64,000 nucleotides of DNA from Pelecanus crispus. Its lineage: Eukaryota; Chordata; Aves; Pelecaniformes; Pelecanidae. The position numbers and the translations under genes are program-made. The notes under the pieces were generated by a model. The model saw only the letters and a program-made list of their open reading frames with translations. It had not been told where the DNA came from and did no database searches. Below, piece after piece: positions 20,347 to 34,981 of the stretch. The DNA lies in contig NC_134655.1 of assembly GCF_030463565.1 (NCBI RefSeq), forward strand, positions 4,662,372 to 4,726,371. Reading direction: 5' to 3'. Within the stretch, counting starts at the first letter, position 1; each line of letters starts with the position of its first letter.

Positions 20347-23300
20347 GCTTCACTCTTCAACCTCTTACATCCCAAAGAGGTGTGGTGTGCCTATGTGTAA
20401 TTGATATTTTTAATACTTTCGGAGACTTTTAGCAGAACTGAGTGCTGTCTTTTTTTTCCTTCTACATCCCACTCTTTCGGTCTCTTTGCCTGAAAAATGT
20501 TTTGTGGTTAAATCCATTCTTAAGAAAAATATTTAGCAGATGTGTTTACCCTTTACTTCCTAGAAAGGAGCTATCCCATATTTATGAAATTCTATCAGGT
20601 AGAGAACTTTATCTCTTCTCTCTAAGCTGCATTTTTACTGGAAGGATTTCCTGGAACACTTCCCAACTTCGGATTGTTTGCTTTTTTTTGTTTTGTTGTT
20701 GTTTGCTTAAATGGAATATTGTGTTCTGTGACTCAACTGCATTCTCCTAACTGCTGAGGGTGGCAGAGTGATTTCCAATGCATCACTGCCCCCTCATTGT
20801 AATTCCCAAACTACTTCTGGTTCAGGTTCACTGATGTGAATCAAACTTTTTTTTTCCCCGTCTCCATTCATGGTATGGATGGAGGAGGAGGAGGGCACTA
20901 ACTTGAAATGGTAAATAGGCCTGACTTGTTGTTAAAGTTTTATTTTAGGTTTAGGCAAGGTTGAGCTCAGGTTTTATGTTGATAATGGTGATGATAAAAA
21001 GCATATAAGGTTCTGATTTTTAATGCTTGAAGTTTAAGGAGGTCATTAGCAAAACAGTTTCATCACGAAATTGTTACACAATATTGAAGCAAGCGGTTTG
21101 CAGTTTTGATTACATGAATCTGAGTCATGAAATTTTGTGCTAGGAGTACAGAACACTAAAGCTACTTCAAACAGGGCTTAGCTAATGTATACCTTGTTAT
21201 TGGACCTTGTAGAAACTGAGGAGGATAATGAGAATGGGGCGGTAATAAACTGTATAATACAAGTTTCTTCAGACTTAATTAGAAATATTAAACCTGCAAA
21301 GATACCCTGGACTCCAAAACCAAAACAGACTGTTCAGAGTAAATGTAATGTTCAGCTTAATATCAACCCACCTATTTTACACCCACTCTTTAATCTTATC
21401 TCTACCTGATAGTCTGACACTACGCTAAGATATTATTTCAGAAGTTCTCTAAAGTACAGGATTATAATTTAAATGTTCCTCACCTTTTTAATCTCCTCCT
21501 GTGCTAGACTGGGCGAGAGTGTTGTGTACACTTCGGGGAGCTGAGCGGAAGGAAAACAAGTACAGCTGTAAAGCAAAACCTGTGTGCCAAATTGTCCCGA
21601 TCCTTTATGGTAACTTGCATGCTTCAAATGCAAAATCTTGAAGAATATAATGAACAATATACACTTTGAGAAATTCAGAAGCTGGAAGTTTTAGCTATTA
21701 CTAATACAGTAAATTACAGTTTACAGGATACCAGGCAAATAACTGCCCCTTTTGGGTTTCAGACTAGTGGTTTTTAAAAGTTTGCTTCAAACTGAGGCTC
21801 TTTTGTATCGGCAGAATACTTAAGGCATGGGCCCCTTTAAAAATAACTTGAAGAACCCTACTGAAGCACATCCGAATGCTGCTGTGTATCCTACATCTTT
21901 GATGTAATGCTGGGATAATAATTCTTTTAAAAGGAAAAAAAAAAAATCCAAACCATTTTAATCTTGCTGTAACAGATGCCACTTCAACAGTCTCGAGTGA
22001 CTTACAGCTATGCTTAAAAATACCCAGGGTAACTTTCTCAAGCAGTATATGAGCTGCTGAAGGCAGAACAGATTTTTGCCGTGCAGTGTGGGAGTGAGCT
22101 AATCATGACATATTTGACCAAGAATCAGTTGGGTTTTACTTGTGCTTGGGTGAGAAAATCTGAGACGAGAATGTTCCCCTGCCATTGAGAAAGAACGTGT
22201 ACTTGTAGTCAGTGTTGAAATACTTCTGGAAGTCAGCTTTTCGGACTCTAAATCCATAGTTGGAGCTGATAGTCTATGTATCTTTTTTGGAAGTCTAAAA
22301 CTTTCTGCTTGTAAGCTGTCTTGTAGGTTAAAGCACTGCTGCGGGATGCAGGGAGTTCTGGGAGTGATCTGGTACTGATTCAAACTGCCTTTTTTTTTTT
22401 TCCCTTTAAGTCTTTTGGTGAAATCTTAAATGCGTTATTACCCTTTTAGTTTTCCCTCTAAAAATTCACATTTTCCTCTCCTCTCCTGATGTCTGAGGGC
22501 TCCTTGTTCCGCCGGCGCGTGGGGTGCCAGGTGGGAGTAGCAGAAGGTGTGCGGCGCTTACTCAGTCCTTCCAGCGGCTGTATTCCAGCCCCGGATTACT
22601 GGGGTGGTTTGTCACTACGCGTTTCGTAAGGGTTTTTTGTGCGTCCAGCGGCATGTTAGCAGTAGGTAGAGTTTGGGTTTTTTTTCTTCTGCATGTGCTC
22701 TTTTTTTAATGAAAGGATCTTTAATAAGTTTTCTTCATCTTGATTGCAGGGGGGAGGGTTTATACCTTGAGGTTTTGGATGGTACTAAAAAGAGCTTATA
22801 GTACCGTGTCGTACCTTGGTGTGTGTTTGTGTGCTCTGTTTGTGGATCTGTGGTGCTCCCAAAAACATGCTGAATGGAGTCCAGTATGTTGATTGCGCAA
22901 ACAAGTTTGTTTTTCTGATCCGAAGCAGGAAACAAACTCTACGATTTTATTTTAAGTACTGTTGTGATCAAATGTGGCATTCTTCAACCCCAAGGAAAAT
23001 GGAGTGATAAAACTGAAGGGCAGGTGAAAGAGAGCCAAGCTTTCCGGAGCCTGGGGATGTATTATTACTGCTGTTTTGTCCTAAAAATGTAGCATTATCT
23101 TATGACTCATCCGTAAATGGTATGTAATGACTTGGCTGGAGAGCTGTCCTATGGCCCACCCTGCAAATCTGCTGTTTGACTTTTTTTCCACGTTTAGCTT
23201 TTGCATATTAACAACAATTTACTGATCAAGTTGCCCTGCTGTCTTACAGGTTAAAGCAATGACTAGGGGAAAAGGAAAAAGTACGTTCTAGTTTTAATCA

Positions 23301-25209
23301 AGCCCTGCATCTCCGTAAAGGTCACCCAGCTTAGGGACGATTACGATTTAGTCGAGAACCTTGATCAACAGGGATTTGTGACATACTTGAGGGCAGTGGG
23401 AAGACAAAGGTAAATTAGCCTGACTCATCAAAGGCATTTCAGAGGTGTTGCTGAGTATCGTACCTCAATGATCTTGAATGTATAAGTGTTTGCATTTGTG
23501 GAGATTTTGCTTCAGGTGTAGCATTACCCCAAAAGCAGCAGTGTAGTAGACTGTTAGCAAGAATTTTCTGCCCTGGTTAATCATGAGCTGTATCTTAAGG
23601 GGCAAAGGTTGCTTATTTCAAAACATTATTTTTCTGTTCATTTAGCTATATGGTTGGATGCTAATGATTCAGACTGCTCGTGTGTCTGCATACATGTGTG
23701 TTGTGTGCCAGTGATTTGTGAGTTAAGTGTAAGGTCTAATCTTTTTTAATCTTCCAAGAAGAAAGGCTTTTTGAAAGAGATGGCTTATGCTGCAATTAAG
23801 ATAGTTAAGATTTGGCTATAATTCCAAGGTGACGATACAATTAATGTGACTCAAGAAAACCGAAAACTTTTAAATTACTACTAAAAGGTGAATAGTGCTT
23901 GTGTTCACTGTATAGCATATGTATATTATGAACTTATATAAGTATCGAATTGTTATTTAGGGCATAAAATAGGTAAGAATAGTGTTTGCTTTTTGCTAGG
24001 GCATGAAGGGCTCATAAATATGCTGCCTACTTGGAGAAAGCTTTCCCTTTTAGTAGAACAGGATTTTGTGGAGTGACTGAGGGTATCAAAATGGGTTTTT
24101 TTGTCTTCTGAAAGTCATGGGAAATAATACCAAAAGGTGCGCAAGAAGCCTGGTAAAATTTCCTTCTACGTTTATTGAGGCACTAATGAACGATACCCTC
24201 CTTCCACAGGGAATAGTGCGATTCTGCTCCCATACTCATGCCAAGCCAGCTTGCTTTATTGTTTATGGCTCTTGCTGAAGAGCTGAATTTGCAGTGTAAC
24301 TTTTTTTGATGCTGGATAGCCTGAGCCTGAATTATTTTTTTGGGAACTAGTGCTTCTTTTCACACAGATCTCTGAGGCTACCAGGAGTTTGGAGAGATCT
24401 TAGTGACAGTGAAGCCGACGCATCATTAGATGAATGAGAACCTGATGCATACTAGACCAAGAAAAACTATTAGCGTGAGCCCTGGGATACCTTATTTGTA
24501 TGAAAACCCTGTTTAAGCTATTGACAGGCATTGGTGGTTCTGCCACTTTTGTGGCACCTCATCGGTAATTGAGCTAAAATGGCCAAGACAAACCAGCAAA
24601 TGGTAGAAAAAGGCTCCTCCTCAAGTCTGGGCACCTTTGGCTTCCTGGTCTAAGTAACCGAAGCCTGTTTGCAGGTGGGCTGGCTGAGGGCATTCTTCAG
24701 CGCAAGTTGGATGCAGGTAAAACTTCCATCAATGCAGATGAAGGAACACGCTTTAAATTCTGTAAGTCTAAACCAATCAAGTTTCTTAAGTCTGAACCAA
24801 GAAGGGTTAGGGGGCCAAAAATGCTGTTTGCTGTATGGAATTTTTTTGTATTTTAAGTTAGTCTGTTAGCAAAATTTGTAAGCTGTTTGAGTTTTCAGTA
24901 GTCACATCCACTGTTGAGTCCAAACTTTCAGAACATTTGCTTTTTGTTATGCGAGACACTTTGGGAGGTATTTACCATCTATATTTAACTCTGTGGTTGT
25001 TTTTTGGGGTGGGCGGGTTGTTTGTTTGTTTGTTTTTAGAACAAGATGTTTTTAAATTGCAGATTGTGGTGAACAGGAAATCAGTTAGAAATGAGTTGAA
25101 AAAATGAACAGATTTGGTCTTGAGGTCATTCAGACAATATTACGACAGCGAGTCAGTTAATGAAAGCTTGTAGCTCCAGACATGATCGCTACTCGTTGTA
25201 GAACCTGAA

Positions 25210-25345
25210 CAGGTAGGCAGGATGGAGGTCCCCGTACCATGCCGCAAATGTAAATGTGTTGGTCCCTGTCCTAAGGAGCTTACAATTTAAAAGATGAAAC
25301 CAAAGAGATGAATGAAACTTAATGTGCTGGGGTGGAGAGTAAGAT
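25210..25345 (+). repeat. Ancient amniote repeat fragment
   Basis: Contains TGGTCCCTGTCCTAAGGAGC followed by TTACAATTTAAAAG, a signature of old MIR/L3-like interspersed repeats. A related signature occurs at 40770-40802 (TCTCTGCCCCAAAGAGCTTA). Strongly diverged. Confidence 0.4.
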
Positions 25346-28300
25346 AAAGATCAAGGCTGCTGCCATTGGCAGAGTGAAGATAAGAGCCTCGCAGAGAGAT
25401 AAAAGGCTGCCTGAGAGTGGTTGCAAGAGAGGAAGCTGGTAGAGGCACTTGGAAGGGTATGCGCACGGCAGGGAGCGATGGAAGGTAGCGAGCTATAAAT
25501 ACAGCGGTTGTAATGGTTTAAATGACTTGAAAAGGATGAGGTAAATGTCAGAACGCTGGCCAGGATATTAATCTTGGTAAGAGGAATGTGGGCCAACATG
25601 TATCTCTGAGTTAGGAGCATGTCCCAATGTTTACTTCTCCCTTTTAGATGTGGAATGTGATGATCCCCCCCTCTTTTTTTTTTTTCCTTCTGTAAGTTAG
25701 TTTTCCTGCAGCCACTTGACTGATAGATTTGGTGCAAGCAGGGGTGCAGGAACGTGTCCTGGAGGACAGGATCACGCTGTGCAGCATCCCATGGCAGTTA
25801 ATGTTGCATGGACCTGCATCCTCTCTTCTTTCTCGGACCTTGCTCCAGACACAGTTAGGGTGATGGAGCTGCCTTGGCATTACTACTGGTTCCTTCTTCT
25901 TTTTGCAGGGGCTTTTTAGGTGGCGTCTCTGGGTTTCAGACAACCTCCTAGCGTTGGGGAGGAGGCGGCAGTGTGGCTTGGGAGGTACATTTACCTGTAG
26001 GATTTGTAACCAGGGTGTCAGAGCATCGGGAGTCCAGCTCTAACCTGGGAGGTCTGGATGGCACCTGCTCATCACTGCTGCGGTCCCTTCAGCTGCTCGA
26101 GAGCAGCCCGCGGAAGCTGGAGTGCAAAACTACAGCTTTGACAGGAGAAAGTTATTTTATTTCTGTGTCGGTAGATCCGGTTGAACGGACGCTGTAGTGG
26201 TTGCGGGTGAGTCTGGAAATGGTGGCAGCAGCGAGGCTTGATTCACTGCTGAGGGTATAAGTGATTGAAGTATTAATGTTGACATGTTCCACAAGGTAAA
26301 CCCTAAATGAGAGTTGCACGCTGTTGATTAAAACTCGTCTGTGTGTAAACATGGTTTAACTCTGTCCTTTGTGAGCTCCTGGAAGCCGAAGGCCCTATCC
26401 TTGGCTCTTGTGCACGTGCTGTGATTTGAGAAGACCTTGCCTCACGCGTGCAACGCAGTCTGAACCTTTCTTCTTTCTCCCCTGCGTAAGCCAGGGTTTT
26501 AGGTATCCTAATGGTAATGTAGACGCAATACTGTGATAATTAGAAAATGTAAAAAAAAAAAAAGATGTGTGCCGCTGCTGTGTGTGGTAGCAGATAGTGG
26601 CTAGTTGCAGAGATATTCTTTTTTTGTGCAGGGACACATGGGCAAAAGGAATGGCTGAGGAGGGTGTAACTGTTTGGGTATGTGTCCATGTAGTAACTTT
26701 TTGCCTTTGGTCATTTATGGCAGTAGAGGTGACAGACAAAGGTAGTGCTGAATGCTTTCAGGCGTCGATGGCTACAGTGGTTGGGAAGAGCAAAGGGATG
26801 AATTAGAACAGGTGAAACTTTCGGTAGGAGGGAAGAACTTTCTGTAGAAAGGAAGTATCAGGAAAGGTGATTTCAAGGGTGGGGAGCCGTTTCATTAGTC
26901 ATGAGTGACACTGTCCTTTCTCTTAGTTGTGTTCATAACTTTTTGTTCATTTTGCTCACTCGAACTGAAGACCTGTGCCTGCAAGCAGGCACCACCCAGC
27001 AGAGGAAGAGCAGGGCAGGCGTGTGTAATACTTCCCCACAAACATACACCCAGCCTCTGATTTTTTTTTTGTTGTTGTTGTTCTTTTTTCCAGCTTGGGG
27101 GATTTCCTGAGCCTGGTGTAGTTTGTCTGGTTTATAATCCTTTTCGGATCTTTGATCCAAGTACTTTTCCAATCTCTCTCTGATCCTGTGTAAACTCCGT
27201 GTATCCACAGCAGCCTGCGGTCAGTCGGTGCACGCTGCATGCAGACCTCTCTCTGTTTTGGACCCTGCTCCATGCTGGCTTTGTTTGGCAGCCCCTAGTT
27301 TGTGTATTGGAAGAGATAATGAACCCTATCTTTTCCCTCCATGCCACTTGGGATTGTGTAGATGCTGTATCCTCCTCTGCCCTGCGCTTAGCCAGTGTGC
27401 TGTCAGTGGCTTCCTCTACTGCACACAGCAGAGACCTGTGGTACAATTTTTTTTTTTTTTTTTTTTAAATTTCAAAAATACAGTAAATTTCCTGATACGT
27501 CCTGATAATTCTCTGCTGAAGGATCCTTCTTACCTGGCTCCTCCTCACCAGGAAGCTGTTTCACACCTTTTGTGAGTTTTTCTGCACTACTCTGAAACTC
27601 TTCCAGTTACTCCAAATCCTTTTTGAATGAAGGAACCAGAGCCGTGCGTGCTGTTCAGCACCGGTATTTGACGTGGCTGCTTTCTTTCCTATTTGTTTCC
27701 TAGCAGTTCTTAACATCAAGTTTGTGGCAAGAGCACAGGCAGGAAATACATTCCCCCCTGTTGGCACTTCAGGGCTCCTAACCTTTGTCACGAGAGCAGA
27801 GTGAACTGTAGCAGGTGGTATTGTCAGAAGCCACACAAACAAGATTATTTTTTTTTTTTTTACTAAAATTTATCTATGTTTTCTGCACTTCAAGAGGCCG
27901 GTCATAGTATCTTACACACTTGCCCTGAGAGTGCTTTTGAAAAAGCAGAACTTTTTTTTCTATTCTTCTGCAATGTGAAAATCTGAAACTTTGAACTTCT
28001 ATGTGTTTTTATGAGAAGTTAATTTTTAGTATTGTCTCGCTATATTGTAATAGAAGTTTAGTTTTAAAAAAAACCCAAACAAACAACAAAAAAAAACAAA
28101 CCCAAAAACACCCCCAAGAACTTCTTGTCAAGCTGTCTGGTGCAATTTGAGTTGGTGTCAGGGCCCTGCCAAAACTGCGTCCAAGTTTCCTGGTTCTAGG
28201 AATAGTATCAGTAAAAGAGATGAAATTAGGGAGTGTGCGTAAGGCCTTCCTAGAAACAACACTACTGTTTATTAAAACAGAAAAAGAAGCCACTGTTGCA

Positions 28301-31300
28301 AAAGATAAGGCATTTCTGCAAAGGGAATAAAAATGGTCTGAAAGCATGGGAGAAGTTTTATAGCTCATGAAATCGCTAAGCACTAAGAATAGAGGAATCA
28401 CGTTTATGAATGAACAATTGTGGATAAAGATTATTTCGAAGAGTAACTTTGTCTTCTAAATTTTAGAAATAGAGCTTGAGGAGGAATCTAATTTACTGGG
28501 GCGTGTTGTTACCAGTTGCTGTGTTTAAATAGTTTATCCAATGAAAAGTGGGTGATATAACAGGTTTTTTTAAAACAGATTTTGCTTTTTTTTTTTGGTT
28601 TTTTTTGCTTGTGGAAAGTCAGTAAAATTGTAGGTACAAAATACATCCATTAGCTCAATTTGAGCATCATTAGTTTGTTGTTCAATGAAGAAAGTATGTG
28701 AAATACATGTTTACTGGTAAGCACGTAGTTTAACACATTTCCCAAATAAGGATGTCTCCGTGTCAGGGCCTCGTTTGGGTTCCGCAGGTAGAGTAACTGC
28801 GTATGCAATGGCCACGAAACGTGTCGGGTTTTCTGATTTCTGTTTGTAGACTTGATGTCTGCGTGTGCAAATTAAGGAGGAATTCTGCTTTTCTCAAATA
28901 ACACCGCTTGCCTCTAGCAAGGTCTAAAGCTATGCCATTAAAATGAGAACTCGAAGAAATAGGACAATGACATAGGATAGCAACTATGTCTTTGGTAAGA
29001 TTTGGGGCAAGAAAATTCTCACTAATTTGTGAAGAATGTATTTGGGCAAGTTACCTCCCTCCCCCCGACCTGCGTACCGTGCGGAAGGCTTGAAATGTAA
29101 TACACTGCAGTCTTCCTGCCCTGTCCCGGTGGGTGACCAAAACGCTTTTGGATGCGGACGTTGTGTCCCGAGGTTGCGCCGGGATTTGGTGCTTTCCTGA
29201 ACAACGGGAATATTGCGTGGCCATGTGCACAAGAAAGTCTAGGGCTGTTCTGCTGCTTTTGATCTGCCTAAGTCAGATTAATTCCAATTTCCCCCTAACC
29301 TGAAGTTCAGGAAATGGAGAACTTCAGTAATGTTCTCCAGAAAGCATTAAGCTGTCTTAGTCTTTGACATGGAGATTTTAATCATTTAATTATCTTAAAT
29401 TAATATCTTCTGTAAGCAAAGCTTTTATCCTTTTAGGAATCAGTTGCAGAATTATGTCAGTAAAAGCCTTTCCTGTAAAAACAGGTATTATTTAGGATGG
29501 ATTTCTTTGAGAGAATTAGGATGTGTCTGCGATGTTCTTAAAACCTCTTGGTTTGTTTCAAAGTGGCCTGACTTGTAGGACCTTAATAATTCAGATGCAG
29601 GAAATGAAGTGTAAATAGGATATATTCTCATCTGATACGTTTTCAAATGGAACATGCTGGGTTTGCAATCTAATGAATTAAGACTAATCCTCTGCCCCTC
29701 ATTTTTATAAAACTATAGATTATTTTTGCATAGAAAACTTGCAGAGCGCTTTCTCACTGTGTTCTTTAATTTTAAACAAAACATTTTTGAGCAATGGCAT
29801 ACTGCCATCCTATTATAACTGTTTGCCCTCTTAGTTTCTCTTCTGCCCGTGTGATCTTTTTCCTCTGATTGTTCCTCAGAAAGATTTGGACAGCTGCGTG
29901 TAGTTTTATAATCTGATCCCATCTTAAACTGATGAATTTAAATAGAATTGTGTAATGAAGAGAACATTGTTTTAATCTTCCAAACTTTGCTTATATATTT
30001 TGAGAGGTGATCTGTGAAAGTGTTTGGATGCTTTCTGGACTCTTTTTCCATATTATGTGTTCACAGGAAGTTGAATTTGTATTGTTCTCAATATTCTGAA
30101 GCAGTAGAGCTCAATTTTGAATAAAGGCTGAAGCTTTTGTGCAGAATCTGTTAATGGAGCTGAAGTTTGAATAAACAGAAAAGCCCAGCGTACGGTGCTA
30201 TGAAAACTACTTAGAATAGTGTATTTCTAGGCTGCTTTGGAAGTGCAGAGGCCTTTTGGAGTTCAGGTTTTTGCTGCTTGTTTGTTTTAATGATAGTTAG
30301 CAATTTTTTTTTTTCTTTTGGGTGGACTGAGCAGATGTTCTTTGAAGAGCTCATGACAATCCAGGACCAGCAGTGTGTTTACAATGCAAGTAAAAGTTAT
30401 CTTCAAACTTGTCATGTCTGATCTGGCCGCTGAGTTTTAATCAGTGGCATTTATGTTTTGAGAACTCCAAGGGACTGATGGGCTACTTTGAGCATTGTTC
30501 TGCTCTTCCCAGCTACTTTGCATCTTGGTTTCCTTCTACAAGAGTTGTCTCATCCATTTCTCTGCCAGGTTCCTTTACTGTTCAATCAGTGTTGAATCAA
30601 ATACATTTATATGGTATCTGTAATGAAATGCTAATCCGGTTTTTATTGTTGATCAGCAGTTCTTGTATTTGTATTATTAACGCAGAAAATTGTTGGCTGA
30701 TGAATCTTACATTATGAAGACTGAAATAAGATCATCTAGCTTCACGGAAGCTGTGATGTTTTCTTGGAGCACTTCATGTCCTCCATTAGTTTACCTTCAT
30801 CTACTGGCTAGTCAAAAGATGGAAGATGAGGTGTGGGGGAGAGGAGCCACCAAGGAGCTTAACGCGTGAGCACTCTTGCAACCTCGCTAAATGAACCCAC
30901 ATTATGTTCTAAGGATCCTCCTGGCAAGGAACTGCAGAGGTGGAAATCCACAAATTAGCTCCGGGTATCAGCAGCACAACAGACACGGGCCTTTTTCTCA
31001 CTTCCTTTAAACCCCTCTTACACCTCTTTGGCTAACAACTTTTCTTGTGGTGTATGTGGGCGTACGGGGCTTTCCCACAGCGGGGTGCAGGTGTCCCTAC
31101 ATAAACAAATTTTGTGCTCTGGTGACACCGAGGTTCCTGCTCGCTCCCTGCAGACAGCTGTAGCCCTAAAATCTGAGACGCGGTTAGGCGGGTGGTTCAG
31201 CGCAGACCTTCCTGGGAGGATGTGGTGGGGGAAGCTACATCAGCTGGAGCTCCTACAACTTGACGGTTCAGAAATCAGTATCGGGGCTTGTGGCTGCCAT

Positions 31301-31569
31301 GGCAGATACTGTCCCTGGCTCTGCTGGAGACCCCCCCTCGCCCCTGGATGCAGGCTCCGCTGGCCGTGACGTGGGATTTTGTTGATGCTGGAGGCTGGTG
31401 GTGGGTGATCCACGGTCCTTCGTGGCTGCGGTCCCGCTGGAGGGAGGAACGGACTCCCGAGGGCCACCCTCGCGAATGGTGGCACTTGCAAGACCTCAGT
31501 CTCATCTTAGATTTCGGAGGGAATTTTTTTTTTTAAGTGGTCAAGTGTCACAAGTTTCTTTTTGCCTTT

Positions 31570-31655
31570 TCTATCTAATACTGATATATGTTCACATACA
31601 TACATATATATATGTGTCAATTTATATCTGTGTCTGTCTATATATATAAATGCTT
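31570..31655. repeat. TA-rich microsatellite
   Basis: Interrupted runs of TACATA and TATATA followed by TGTCTGTCTATATATATA. A simple-sequence stretch in the presumed IRS4 intron. Confidence 0.7.
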
Positions 31656-34600
31656 GATGCTTTTATCCCAAAAAAGAGCTGATGACTCAGGGCATCAGCC
31701 AGCTGTACGGCTCCAACTGCGATACTGAAATTTTCAGCTTTGACAAAGGGATTAGAGAAGTGGTGACAACCACTAAGTCCGTGTCTGAAAGACTGTTATC
31801 AGCTTGTAGGTAATGTTTATGTGAAATGCCCTTATGTTTATTTACAGTTCCCACAATTCTGTTGTAGCTTAAGAATGAAGAGGAAACATGCTGAAGTACA
31901 GTTTATAATCATGGGGAGAAGGGGGGGACAAATTAATGAGATCTTGTTTAACAAGCACAGAGTTTTGGGAAGGGGGGACGTTGGAGGGAGGTCCCGAGCT
32001 TGCCGTTACGCTGGTGTAAAACTCTGTATTTGAGCCAGGACACCCAGGGAATTTATAAGCTGTAGTGAAGCTTAGTTGAGGATTCTTTCTTCTGGTTTCT
32101 TATAAATTAATCTGTGTTAGTCTGGGCTCTGATTAGAGTTACCTGGTGAGCTTGCTTTAGAATTGGCTATCATGCTGCCTTCTGAGTTATGCCAGGCTTG
32201 TTCAAAGAATCAAACTTAAGAGTTCAGCAGGCTTTTTTTTCTTTGCTCTTAAGCTCTTCCCCTTCTCCTCCAAGTATCTTAAGTGTAATTTGGCATAAGT
32301 TTATGAAAGTCTTCAGAAAGTTTTAGGTATAAATACCGAGTTCTGCCACATGGGATCGTCTAATTGAAACAACTGGGCCTTTGCTCTTCAAAATGTTTTG
32401 GGGATACGCTTGGAGAGATTAGTATAACTTGTCAAACAGCTTTCAGGTGTGCCTTGTGTGTTAGGCGTGGAGGAAAAATGTCCTGACAAAAGCAGAGACA
32501 GTTTTTGAAGTTCCTTTTATGTAAGCTTATAGGTCCACAGCAAGGAAAGGGTGGGGGGATGCTGGTAAATGTTAATTTTTACTGAATATAAGTTTAATAT
32601 AGAAGCGTTAACTGTTTTAATGTTTGACTTGCACGCATTGTTGAGGTGTGATTCAGTGCAGGCTGCGGTGCATATTTTCATCCTTTGGTCCTACAACAAA
32701 ATAATATTTTTCTAGAGGAGGAGAACTATTTAAAAAATAATAGCTTCACTTGGCTTTTGTGAAAACAAAGCCATCGCTAACCACATCACGCTCTGTGTGT
32801 AACAAGCAATAGCTTTTTGTAGTGATCTTATGATGTCTGTGAAATAATACAAATGGGGATTCTTGAGTTGCGGGTGTATTTTGGCTGTCCCTTCCTTGAA
32901 TTGTGGAAAACCAAGTTACTGTATTTTTGAAATCACTGCGTATTTGAAAAATGAAACTCGGCAACCCAGACCTTGGTGTGGATTGTGGAGGGATAAAAGG
33001 GAGGTTTCTCTGAAGTCGAAGGACCCCTCTGTACTTCTGCTCTGCTTCCAGCCCCGCCGTGGTCTCCGCTTCTCTGTCCCGGCAGCGGTGGGCAGCCTTT
33101 GCCGAGAGCTGCCGTGGTCGGGGCAGGGCTGCTCCGTGCAGCTCATCTGAGCTCTGTTCTTTTTCTTTTCTTCTTTTCTTTCTTTTTCTTTTGAAGGGAC
33201 AGTATTTTTAGCTGGACGGAAATCAGAACTTCTTTCGCTTAGGGTGGAGTTTGTGTGTGCATACTTTATGATTAGTTATGTAAGTAAACATACAGGTTTG
33301 CGTTATTATACATAAAGCTTGCTTGTTCTTTAGATGGTCACATTTTCTTCAGCATGTTCCTGTGGCGGAGGCAGCAAAGCACTATGCTTTCTTTAACAAT
33401 GATTTTTAACTGATTTCCTTGTGGCCCTGCAGAAGAGCATGGGCAGGATTAAGCTCCAAAACCCCTTCTTTCGTTCCGGTGGGCCATGCTGCCGTCGCTG
33501 TGCTTCGTAATGAAGTATTCCCTGTACTGCAGTTCTTCTCAATGGCAGCAAGCTCTCCAGAGCAGTGAGAGAGCTTGTACTCTGTGGCTTCTAGGGGAAA
33601 AAGTAGGCTACGTTTCTGTATTTGATGTTTTCTGAAGGCTACATCTCTTCTGCTAGCTGTTGTTTCTCAGTGAGCGCAACCTGCTGTTTCCTTTTTCCCT
33701 CTAATGCCGGGAAGCAGATCCTGCAGACACGCACCTCAAACCTTGAAGAGAAGGTGACCAAAGCCACCTGACTGGCAGAGAGCAGTGCCCTCAGTCTTGG
33801 CTGAGAGGACAAAAATGTTGGAAGAGGACAGTCTGTCAGGACTGGGAGACAGCGTAACCCAGTCATTTGGCTGATACTAGCCCTCCAGACTGAAAAGTAA
33901 TGTTCACACTGGCTCTGTTGGGAGTGGAAGGGGTTTTGTCGTGAGCTGAAAAGCGACTTTTTGTATGTTCCTCAATTCGTGTTCACACCACTGCGGAAAG
34001 CGTTGACATCCCCTTCACCAGATTTTTCCATGTCGGGAACCTTTTGAGTCGCTCTCGCCTTGGCATGTGCACGCTTAGTTGCAGAGCTGGTGTTCTGCTT
34101 TGAGGTCATCCTCTCTCCTCTTTCCATTTCTGCCTTGTCACCAGACTGTATCTTCCTGTAACATGAGATTATATTTTTTTCCCCCTCATTTTACCGAGTG
34201 CTTTGTATTTTGACTTTTCCAGTCAGTTTGAAGGCACTGGGCTTTGCTGCCAGCAGTGAAGGTTGCTGTCTGCCGTGGCTATGTGCTTTTGTACCATGTG
34301 TTGCCTTTTAGTGAGACTTCCTTGAAAAAGGGAAAACTATACTCGGAGGTGTTTCTTATCATAACTAAATTAAGCTTTTTCCTGAAAAGTTGAGGACAGG
34401 GCACGCAGCTGTCCTGACTTGCTGCTCCTTGTTTGGAGCTGGACTTGCAGGGAGTTCTGTACCTGCTGTGAATGGGAGTGTTCGCCACAACCTTAATTAC
34501 ATCTGGGTGAACAGAACTGCTCCGCGTTCATCCTGCGCCGCGTGCTTAGTAATAGCCTCTGCTATGCGCATTGCCCGTCGCGTCGAGAGGATCGAGATCT

Positions 34601-34981
34601 CGTTAAGTGAAGTATTGATAATGAAATAGGTGATGGGTAGCTGCAAGCTTTGATCCTTGCCGTGGCGCGTGGGCTAGCAGGATAGTGCTGGCTACAGTCT
34701 GAGCCCCTGTCCAGCGTGTGTGTGGCGACTCTGCGGTCGTGGCGGCTCTTCGGTGCTTGTTTCAGACTTCACGGTTCCTCCCTCTGGCTCAGGATTTCTG
34801 AGCGTGGTCCCACCTGGTAGTGCCCCCGCCCTCTGTGAGGGACCCGTGTTCTGCATTCGGCAGCCACCACTTCTGCAACGGATAAGCTCCGTGTATTCTC
34901 TTCGCTCGAAAACATTTTTTTCCAATATAACTTGCATTTAAAATGTCACTGACTTTCTTTTTTTTTCCCCCTCCTTTCTAG

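Larger units (their letters stand above)
17634..34981 (+). other. IRS4: Probable IRS4 intron (or 3'UTR plus intergenic)
   Basis: Donor-like AAAG|GTTCGT at 17633/17634 and a strong acceptor at the end (a T-rich then C-rich tract from about 34954, followed by CTTTCTAG|ACTGACTGC). The donor fits only partly (GT, +5 G). Within the 17.3 kb I see no coding exon. There are small GC-rich patches near 18.3-18.5, 22.5-22.65, 25.95-26.1 and 31.1-31.5 kb, an old repeat at 25210-25345, a TA-rich microsatellite near 31.6 kb and many T or G homopolymers. The alternative is that the transcript is unspliced and ends at the AATAAA signals near 20.3 kb. Confidence 0.55.

Noticed and set aside
26900-27450. Overlapping frames in the presumed IRS4 intron
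   Set aside because: Several frames on both strands overlap one another with no splice context or protein-like pattern.
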